Shown piece after piece: positions 1 to 4,935 of a stretch of 5,051 bases of DNA; position 1 is the stretch's first letter; the number at the start of each line of letters is the position of its first letter. Under the pieces are notes generated by a model. That model worked only from the letters and a program-made list of their open reading frames with translations, was not told the origin of the DNA and did not search any database. Source of the DNA: Bacillota bacterium (GTDB lineage Bacteria > Bacillota > Clostridia > Oscillospirales > Acutalibacteraceae); assembly GCA_009786275.1 (NCBI GenBank), contig WQTL01000302.1:1-5051 (forward strand), written 5' to 3'. Both the position numbers and the translations under genes were made by a program.

Positions 1-58
1 ATTTTGGTATGCCTGTCCTGATCTTTTTTCCCAATGATCGGCGGAGCGCAAGGGTTGG
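1..58. other. Unassigned sequence beyond the broken end of tnpC
   Basis: Nothing recognisable in either strand. It begins where TnpC similarity has ended (around 89) and past its TAG stop (59-61). Nearby, at about 70-86, a small hairpin with CCGC/GCGG arms is followed by TTTT on the plus strand. It resembles a weak terminator, but no plus-strand gene precedes it. Confidence 0.3.
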
Positions 59-1021
59 CTACGGAAACCACCGCGAAGCGGTTTTGTGCTCTGGCAGTTT
101 CGCGAAGTCTTCCTCCAACTTGAAAAGCAGGTCGCAAAACTGCACGCCGCGCATGGCCTGGGTGCCGGCGCGTTTTTCTTTGCACATTGTTTTGATGATG
201 TCGAAGAATTTTCGTCGGGTATGGGCCCAGCAGCCGACTACCGTGATCTCTTTCTTGAGGTTGTGGTACCCGGAGTAGCCATCCGCGTGTAAATAGCCCT
301 CGAATGCGTCCAAAAATTCAGCGGGACGAATCGCCTTCCGGTCCGGCTGGTACTCAAATATCACGATATGCCGTTTCGCGTCGCAGCCCGTGCGGTAAAC
401 CCACATATAGCTTTTTTGCGTCGCGGTTTTCCCTTCCTCGTGGAGCACCTGCAGCGTGGTTTCGTCACCGTGCAGCACCTGATGCTCCAAAAGCAGCTCT
501 TTGAGACGATCATAAATCGGCATAAGCCAGTCGTTCGTCGCGCGGATGAGCCAGTTCGCCATCGTCTGGCGGCTCAGCGGAACGCCTTTGCGCGCCCAGT
601 CCTGCTCCTGGCGGTATAGCGGGCTTCCCATCACGAATTTCTCGTAGGCGATGTGGGCGATGGCCTCGGGGCTGGCGAAGCTGCCTTTGATCACAGGGTT
701 CGGCATCGGGGCCTTCACTACTGGCACGTGGTCGCTGTGCGTTTCGCAGTGGCGGCAGGCGTAGGTGTGGCTGACAGGCAGGTCATCAGGCAGACGGTCA
801 AGGCCCACCTGCCCAGCCTTACGGCGGCGGTAGCTTTTAATTGTCTCTATTTCAGGCTCCGGCGCGGCGGGATCCGCAAGAGTCTCAGCCTCGTCGAACA
901 GTGAAAGTTGCCCGGCCGGCGTCTGTTCGCTGGAAGGGCAAAACTGCTGATGCTTCGCCAGCTTCAATTGCTCCAGCAAGTATTGAACCTGCTGTCGCAA
1001 TTCAGCGTTTTCGGCTTTCAA
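59..1021 (-). CDS. tnpC: IS66-family transposase TnpC, truncated and internally deleted
   Basis: DDE transposase of an IS66-family element, here 320 residues against roughly 500 for the family. Visible in order: N-terminal leucine-rich coiled coil (about 1-25); the SSEQTP...QLSLFDEAE segment (about 30-46); basic stretch (65-70); a short CRHC remnant (89-92); the APMPNPVIKGSFASPEAIAHI and PLYRQEQ helical region (104-141); catalytic core with the first Asp in LHGDET (D186) and the second in LHADGY (D247); then GCWAHTRRKF (263-272). The CPxCGG zinc-finger segment normally found between LPxDLPV and YACRHCE is missing (junction near residue 83). Similarity stops after KLPE (about residue 311, base 89), so the C-terminal domain with the NNxAER catalytic Glu is absent. 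The start is TTG. No ATG lies in frame upstream, and an ATA pair just upstream (ata-ata-aca-gat) may mark a lost start. It should be inactive. Family identity is sure; expression is doubtful. Confidence 0.93.
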   Translation of the reverse strand: MKAENAELRQQVQYLLEQLKLAKHQQFCPSSEQTPAGQLSLFDEAETLADPAAPEPEIETIKSYRRRKAGQVGLDRLPDDLPVSHTYACRHCETHSDHVPVVKAPMPNPVIKGSFASPEAIAHIAYEKFVMGSPLYRQEQDWARKGVPLSRQTMANWLIRATNDWLMPIYDRLKELLLEHQVLHGDETTLQVLHEEGKTATQKSYMWVYRTGCDAKRHIVIFEYQPDRKAIRPAEFLDAFEGYLHADGYSGYHNLKKEITVVGCWAHTRRKFFDIIKTMCKEKRAGTQAMRGVQFCDLLFKLEEDFAKLPEHKTASRWFP

Positions 1022-1735
1022 TTCGGCGAATTCAGCATCTGTTATTATACGAAAATCATAGCATAAAATCGCTTGGAAGTCAAGTATATCAAGTAAAATC
1101 GTGGCTCAGACCACAAACTTTTTCGGGATGCGCTGCTCCCGCATCCGCATCATGAATTTCGGATATTCCAGCATCAGCCGGAAGTCCGTTTCGCTGATTT
1201 CACGCATGCTGTCCTCTGTTTTCGGCCATGGAAAGTAGCCAAATCCCAGCTTTTTTGACAGCAGTTCAAAACCGACATCGTTCCACTGCAGCATGCGGAT
1301 TTCCGTGCGCTTCGAGTTGCAAAACACGAAAACGTCACCCGCCAAGGGGTTCATTCCCAGCTCCGTTTGTATATGGCTGCACAGGAAGTCAATCCAGCTG
1401 TTCCAAAAATCCAGGGGTTTGCACACCAGGATGATGCGTTTGGGCCGCTTTGCGCTGGGTATTATCCACAGAGGATCGTCCAACTCAACGGGTTTCAGCT
1501 CCATCGGCAGCGGTCCGGGCCGCAATATTTCCACTTGGGCCGGCAATACATCTTCCCAATGCTCAATCGCCAGCTGTGTGCGCGCGGCTGCCATGCACGC
1601 CTGCCCACAGTATTTGCGATGTTGCTTTTTGCTTGCCGGGAACACCTTTCCGCAAACCAGGCAAGTAACCACCTCCCGCAATGACTCGAGGTACATAGTA
1701 GCTTCTTCAGAAAGATACGGTGCCGCCTCGCTCAT
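89..1735 (-). mobile_element. IS66-family insertion sequence remnant (tnpB-like + tnpC)
   Basis: The order tnpB then tnpC on one strand is that of IS66 elements; no tnpA-like helix-turn-helix ORF is visible. The right boundary lies at or near 1735, where lipoprotein sequence passes into IS sequence. The left boundary lies near 89, where TnpC similarity ends abruptly. I could not find paired terminal inverted repeats or an 8-bp target duplication, as expected if the left third has been deleted. Limits are approximate. Confidence 0.75.
1022..1105 (-). other. Gap between tnpB and tnpC, open in the tnpC frame
   Basis: These 84 bases are AT-rich compared with both neighbours. The gap is exactly 28 codons with no stop in the tnpC frame, and the tnpB stop TGA (1106-1108) lies in that same frame, so a single TGA separates the two genes. 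No convincing Shine-Dalgarno sequence precedes the TTG at 1021. The codons next to tnpC (about ITDAEFAE) look like TnpC N-terminal sequence, so the true start may lie a few codons upstream of 1021. Confidence 0.5.
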
Positions 1736-1807
1736 TTTTCCGGCACAGCCTGTCACTAATCCCGCCAGAACGGCGGCGGCGAGAAGAATAGCAATTGTCT
1801 TTTTCAT
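1106..1807 (-). CDS. Chimera: lipoprotein signal peptide fused to zinc-finger IS66 TnpB-like protein
   Basis: Translation most likely starts at the ATG at 1807, seven bases behind a strong GGAGG. Residues 1-24 are a lipoprotein signal: MKK, a hydrophobic core, and lipobox VTGC with Cys21 as the lipidation site. From residue 25 (ATG at 1735) the frame continues into an IS element protein of 209 residues. That part has a C4 zinc finger, C-x2-C-x14-C-x3-C (C25, C28, C43, C47 counted from the 1735 ATG). A Pro-rich linker follows, then a TnpB (IS66 Orf2) domain at about 100-195 with the diagnostic GDVFVFCNSKRTEIRMLQW and GFGYFPWP segments. TnpB is an accessory protein required for IS66 transposition. 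The native IS start is probably the ATG at 1735 (weak GGAAAA upstream) or at 1696 (GAAGAAG upstream). TnpC follows 84 bases downstream. As it stands the signal would send a transposition protein to the membrane, so I read this as an insertion or deletion scar. The TnpB assignment is firm; the exact boundary is inferred. Confidence 0.82.
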   Translation of the reverse strand: MKKTIAILLAAAVLAGLVTGCAGKMSEAAPYLSEEATMYLESLREVVTCLVCGKVFPASKKQHRKYCGQACMAAARTQLAIEHWEDVLPAQVEILRPGPLPMELKPVELDDPLWIIPSAKRPKRIILVCKPLDFWNSWIDFLCSHIQTELGMNPLAGDVFVFCNSKRTEIRMLQWNDVGFELLSKKLGFGYFPWPKTEDSMREISETDFRLMLEYPKFMMRMREQRIPKKFVV

Positions 1808-1814
1808 GATCATA

Positions 1815-1820
1815 CCTCCA
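1815..1820 (-). promoter_or_regulatory. Shine-Dalgarno of the lipoprotein start
   Basis: TGGAGG on the minus strand, seven bases ahead of the ATG at 1807. A second in-frame ATG at 1813 would have only one base of spacing, so 1807 is preferred. The site begins directly after the TAA (1821-1823) that ends the restored frame of the upstream gene. This points to a translationally coupled two-gene operon before the locus decayed. Confidence 0.8.
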
Positions 1821-1948
1821 TTAATAGGCCGGCCTGGGCATACCGGTGTCCTCTTGTTGTGGCACGAGATATTCCGGCGGCACGGCGGGCACATAGAAGA
1901 CATAGTAATTGCACAAGCCCATAGCATTCAGCTTGGGGTATTGTTGTT
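1821..1948 (-). pseudogene. Out-of-frame C-terminal tail of the PVYRNP protein
   Basis: One base appears to be missing in the run read as tgg-aac (about 1949-1950). Adding a single G (tgg-gaa) restores a frame that continues WEQQYPKLNAMG, then NYYVFYVPAVPPEYLVPQ, and ends at TAA 1821-1823. This gives 42 further residues and a 353-residue product overall. The tail is aromatic and protein-like and ends directly before the Shine-Dalgarno of the next gene, as expected for an operon. The deletion could be real or a sequencing/assembly error at a short homopolymer. Confidence 0.75.
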
Positions 1949-2881
1949 CCAGTCACCCATATCTTCCTGCGGGAAGGTGAGAGACAGACGATAGACCGGC
2001 ATCCAGGCGCTTAGCCAGGGGCGGTCGGCGTAAATGAGCTCGGCTTCCTCGACGGTGGCGCGGGAAAGCTCCTCGGGCGTTGCGCTCACGCTGGCCTCGT
2101 AATGGCTATCCAGCAGCGCCTGCTTCGCGCCCGCCAAGTCCATCACGGGGTAGCCGCCCAACTCCGCCGCGCCGCTGTGGCTCCCGTCATAGTGTAGGTA
2201 GGCGACGAGGACTTCGTCCGGTTCTTCGGCCATGCTCGCAAATGGGATGTTCACATCCAGCCGCCGCAGGGCATAGTCCTCCGCCTGCTTTGCGAGGGGA
2301 TCCGCTGAATTGTTGACATAGAAGAACGTCTGAAACATTTCTTCCCCGTAGATATTATAGTCGAAGGCCGTGGAGGCATTATTGAAGCGCAGGCCCGTCA
2401 CTGCCTCATAGCCCGCCGCATAAGACTGATATATCTGTAGGCAGACGCTCTCATATTTTGCGCGGTCCGTGATTCTGATGGGCGGGAGATCGGGCAGCGG
2501 CACTGTAAGGCTGATGCCGCCCCAGGCGTTCACGGTCAGGCTTTCATCGCCGCATCTGAACTCCCAGGATTCCTGCGTGAAGAATTGTTCGCGGAGAACT
2601 TTTTCAATTTCTTCTTCTGAATCTCCCGTGGCCCGCAGCTTTTCTCCCACCTGCTCTCTGATCCGCTCCTGTTCCCCCGGCGCCATCCAGTAGGGCGGCG
2701 CATAGACATAGGTTTTGCCCATGGCCTGCCCGAATTTCTCCGCGATCTCCCTGGCCGCGGCCTCGTCCATCAGCTTCTGTTCGCCGAATATGGGGTTGCG
2801 GTAGACCGGCATGGTCCCGAACCCGCCCTCGCGCCCATAGGCGGGGGAATCCCGGTGCAGCTCTGCGGCGGATTTATTCAT
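1928..2881 (-). CDS. Unrecognised extracytoplasmic-type protein (PVYRNP family), N-truncated and frameshifted
   Basis: 317-residue ORF for which I have no sure family name. It contains GTMPVYRNPIFGEQ (about 22-35), a helix rich in Ala and Glu (38-54), a second charged helix (about 68-100), and then a beta-rich part with NAWGGISLTVPLPDLPP. The C-terminal region includes AYLHYDGSH and WMPVYRLSLTFPQEDMGDW. Similar Clostridia proteins are, from memory, secreted or lipid-anchored, with a signal peptide ahead of the PVYRN segment. Here none exists: only 21 residues precede that segment and an in-frame TAA lies about 25 bases upstream of the ATG, so the true N-terminus has been lost at a junction near 2881. 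The last six residues (NNNTPS) come from a frameshift; the original tail continues in another frame to 1821. It was the first gene of an operon with the lipoprotein. I call it a broken gene of unknown function. Confidence 0.7.
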   Translation of the reverse strand: MNKSAAELHRDSPAYGREGGFGTMPVYRNPIFGEQKLMDEAAAREIAEKFGQAMGKTYVYAPPYWMAPGEQERIREQVGEKLRATGDSEEEIEKVLREQFFTQESWEFRCGDESLTVNAWGGISLTVPLPDLPPIRITDRAKYESVCLQIYQSYAAGYEAVTGLRFNNASTAFDYNIYGEEMFQTFFYVNNSADPLAKQAEDYALRRLDVNIPFASMAEEPDEVLVAYLHYDGSHSGAAELGGYPVMDLAGAKQALLDSHYEASVSATPEELSRATVEEAELIYADRPWLSAWMPVYRLSLTFPQEDMGDWNNNTPS

Positions 2882-2903
2882 GTGGGCTTCGAAGTGAATA
2901 AAT
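2872..2903. repeat. Perfect 9-bp inverted repeat at the strand-switch junction
   Basis: ATTTATTCA (2872-2880) and TGAATAAAT (2895-2903) are exact reverse complements around a 14-base spacer that contains the palindrome CTTCGAAG. The repeat sits where the minus-strand PVYRNP gene begins (its MNK codons) and the plus-strand DUF6273 fragment begins (its VNK codons). No T-run typical of a terminator follows either arm. Confidence 0.7.
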
Positions 2904-3226
2904 ATTTATCGTTCGACGAGCGCGTGGGGAGTAGCAACAACGGGTTCTGGTGGCTCCGGTCGCCCGGCGACTCTCAGGATAGGGCCGCGGATGTCGCCAA
3001 TCATGGCAAAAACATGTATTCCAGGGGCTCCTATGTCAATGATGAGACTGGCTACGTTCGGCCCGCTTTGTGGCTCAATCTGGAATCGGCAATCGCGCTG
3101 CGGCAGGAGGAAATAGAGCGCCAGGCCGAGAAGGAGCGCAAGCAAATTGCCGATTGGAAAGCCGCCAAACGCTGCCAGCACTGCGGCGGGGACCTTAAGG
3201 GCGCGTTCACAACCGCACGCAACTGA
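2888..3226 (+). pseudogene. C-terminal fragment of a DUF6273 protein with linker and half zinc ribbon
   Basis: This open frame starts inside a gene. Recognisable sequence begins near 2888 (FEVNKYLS, the end of the 'FLLSxxEvnkYf' region of DUF6273). Next come NNGFWWLRSPG (about 2942-2968), a variable stretch, and GYVRPALWLNLES, the standard close of the domain. A Glu/Arg/Lys-rich helical linker of about 25 residues (EEIERQAEKERKQIADW) leads to KRCQHCGGDLKGAF, the first CxxC half of a C-terminal zinc ribbon. Family members end with a second CxxC and roughly KPKDY. Here the frame departs after KGAF and stops at 3224-3226. Both ends are lost: the left to the junction near 2881, the right to fusion with the TIR gene. 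An ATG at 2855 would add eleven codons that are antisense of the neighbouring gene, so I do not trust it. The domain function is unknown; it is usually part of larger surface or signalling proteins. Confidence 0.8.
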
Positions 3227-3426
3227 TCTCCATTTTTGCCGATGAAGATTATAGGCAAGCAATTGCTAATGCGGACAGTTCGGCGCGGACAATTTACGAA
3301 ACTGAAGCGCAGGCCATTGACGCGATTCAAAAGGGCATCCTAGAAATTTCTTCAAAAGAAGCGCCCTTTGATGTTTTTATCTGCTATAAAGAAACGGATG
3401 CAGGCGGCCGCCGTACTCCTGATAGT
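3199..3426 (+). pseudogene. 5' coding part of the TIR gene without a start codon
   Basis: The frame of the TIR gene is open back to TAA 3196-3198 and is clearly coding: VHNRTQLISIFADEDYRQAI, then a helix ending EIQ-like QKGILEISSKE, then the first TIR strand PFDVFICYKETD (about 3364-3399). This first strand and its following loop are essential to a TIR fold, so a protein starting at 3427 would lack them. No ATG, GTG or TTG exists in this frame between 3199 and 3426. In relatives this region is preceded by an N-terminal zinc ribbon and a TPR-like segment, which are missing here. Confidence 0.8.
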
Positions 3427-4839
3427 GTGCTGGCTCAGGACTTGTATCAGCAGTTGACAGATGAGGGATTCAAGGTGTTTTTCTCGCGAATTACGTTAGA
3501 GGATAAACTCGGTTCCGCCTATGAACCCTACATATTTGCTGCGTTGCAATCAGCCAACGTCATGGTAGTGGTTGGCACGCGACCCGATCACTTTAATGCT
3601 GTTTGGGTGAAGAACGAGTGGTCGCGCTACCTAGGCTTGATTAAGGCGGGCGCGAAGAAAACGCTTATACCCGCATACCGCGACATGGACCCCTATGACC
3701 TGCCGGAAGCGTTTTCCCACTTGCAAGCGCAGGACATGGGAAAGCTGGGCTTTATGCAGGACTTGGTACGGGGAATCAAGAAAATCGTTGCTGCATCAAA
3801 ACCCAAGCAAACCGCCGCCGCACCTGAAGCTAGCGGTTCCGGCGTTCAAAGCACTATTGTGCCATTGTTGAGACGGGCCTTTCTTTTGCTGGAAGATAAG
3901 GACTGGCAGAGCGCCATACAAATACTTGAGCAGGTTCTTAATCTGGATCCGGAAAACGCTAGGGCCTATATTGGCAAGCTTTGGGCAGAATGGGAATTGG
4001 GTGGGGAGGAATACCTTGGCACTGTCTTTTTCACCGATAATGAAGGCCGAAATCCCCTCGAAGGCAATCCCTTATACCAACGTGCTGTTCAGTTTGCGGA
4101 CGACAAATATAGGGCAACGCTACAGTCATATAATACGCAGCAAAGAGAACGCATTAAGGTATATCAGCAAAAGCAAGCACAACTTAAGAAACAACGAGAG
4201 GAACAGCACAGACGGGAACAGCAGGCTTTGCGAGAGAAACAGGAGAAAGAACGCAAGTCAAACGAACTTGCTGAGCAGGAAAGGCAACGGAAGCTAAAGA
4301 AAAAGAGGATAATTGGGGTGACGGCTTTTCTAGTTGTCTTTTCACTAATTTTCGCATTTTCTGTTTCTGCCTATAGAAAAGCAACTCGACTGAAGAGAGT
4401 TTACAATCAGGCTGTCGCTGCAATTGCTGATTTGGATTATATAACGACATACTCCAATGGTCGTGTAATGTTTGGCGAAGAAAACGGAACAAACAAATGG
4501 ATACCGCTCGAAGTGTATGATGACAGAATGCTTCTTATCCTTGATTACTATATTGGAACCAAGATATCATATCACGAAGTGGATGAACCTGTTACTTGGG
4601 AAACTTGCTCGCTAAGAAAATATTTGAATGAGGAATATTACAATACGTTTGGGCCCGAGCTACGCAAATATATTTTGGAAACCGAAGTTATCAACAACGA
4701 CAATCCAGCATATGGAACAAGTGGAGGAAATACCACAAGAGATAAAATCTTTCTGCTTTCCTCGGAAGAAGCGTTGCGACTATTCCCTTCCAACTCCAAG
4801 CGAAAATTTGATGTACTGTTTAACAAAACACAATGGTAG
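3427..4839 (+). CDS. TIR - TPR - coiled coil - TM - DUF6273 protein, broken at both ends
   Basis: TIR domains cleave NAD+ or mediate signalling; many bacterial ones serve anti-phage defence. Numbering from the GTG at 3427: TIR domain to about 120, with the BB-loop region ITLEDKLGSAYEPYIFAAL, strand NVMVVVG, and WVKNEW. Its E64 aligns with the catalytic Glu of SARM1 (WVHKE), and IPAYRDMDPYDLP follows. A linker and one TPR-like helix pair (about 147-182, LDPENARAY) come next, then a charged Gln/Glu/Lys/Arg coiled coil (about 237-294) and one membrane helix (295-316) behind a KKKR cluster, so the N-terminus is predicted to be cytosolic. The N-terminal half of DUF6273 follows (about 330-455: WIPLEVYDDRMLLI, TWETCSLRKYLNEEYYN, GTSGGNTTRDKIFLLSSEEALRLF). 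The GTG has no Shine-Dalgarno and cuts into the TIR domain, so it is not the native start. The stop is an amber at a conserved Trp. Domain calls are strong; functionality as it stands is unlikely. Confidence 0.85.
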   Translation: MLAQDLYQQLTDEGFKVFFSRITLEDKLGSAYEPYIFAALQSANVMVVVGTRPDHFNAVWVKNEWSRYLGLIKAGAKKTLIPAYRDMDPYDLPEAFSHLQAQDMGKLGFMQDLVRGIKKIVAASKPKQTAAAPEASGSGVQSTIVPLLRRAFLLLEDKDWQSAIQILEQVLNLDPENARAYIGKLWAEWELGGEEYLGTVFFTDNEGRNPLEGNPLYQRAVQFADDKYRATLQSYNTQQRERIKVYQQKQAQLKKQREEQHRREQQALREKQEKERKSNELAEQERQRKLKKKRIIGVTAFLVVFSLIFAFSVSAYRKATRLKRVYNQAVAAIADLDYITTYSNGRVMFGEENGTNKWIPLEVYDDRMLLILDYYIGTKISYHEVDEPVTWETCSLRKYLNEEYYNTFGPELRKYILETEVINNDNPAYGTSGGNTTRDKIFLLSSEEALRLFPSNSKRKFDVLFNKTQW

Positions 4840-4935
4840 CTTCGTTCACTAGGTGAATCTAGCAACGAGGCAATGTATGTAAGCAATGGTGGCAAACTGA
4901 ACAGCGCTAATGTTGTTGTTTCTACTAGTACCCTG
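4840..4935 (+). pseudogene. In-frame DUF6273 continuation beyond the amber codon
   Basis: Reading past TAG 4837-4839 in the same frame gives LRSLGESSNEAMYVSNGG and then KLNSANVVVSTST, which is the C-terminal half of DUF6273. With the preceding Trp, the motif is W-stop-LRS-L-G where relatives have WWLRSPG. TGG to TAG and a Pro to Leu change explain both differences. The expected closing motif (VRPALWLN) is missing because the sequence runs into IS630 DNA; the next stop, TAA 4936-4938, lies in the IS end. Confidence 0.82.

Noticed and set aside
1106..1927. Extending the lipoprotein/TnpB gene to the ATG at 1927.
   Set aside because: The first 40 codons overlap, in another frame, the real tail of the upstream gene. 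The Shine-Dalgarno and signal peptide clearly place the start at 1807.
1293..1994. Long plus-strand open frame opposite the IS66 TnpB gene and the operon.
   Set aside because: It crosses three unrelated genes in antisense, with no family motif and no ribosome binding site; it is a by-product of GC-rich coding on the other strand.
2965..3082. The variable stretch between WWLRSPG and VRPALW could be a target region of a diversity-generating retroelement.
   Set aside because: No reverse transcriptase, no near-identical template repeat and no adenine-specific pattern can be seen. The two DUF6273 copies differ throughout as ordinary paralogues would.
3190..3226. Programmed -1 frameshift joining the two plus-strand frames into one protein.
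   Set aside because: No slippery heptamer or following stem is evident, and the domain content points to loss of sequence at the joint.
2906..3262. Minus-strand open frame opposite the DUF6273 fragment.
   Set aside because: The plus strand carries the recognised WWLRSPG...VRPALWLN and CQHCGG motifs; the minus frame shows none.
4837..4839. Recoded TAG (alternative genetic code).
   Set aside because: The position requires Trp where known TAG recoding gives Gln; a simple TGG to TAG change and nearby decay explain it.
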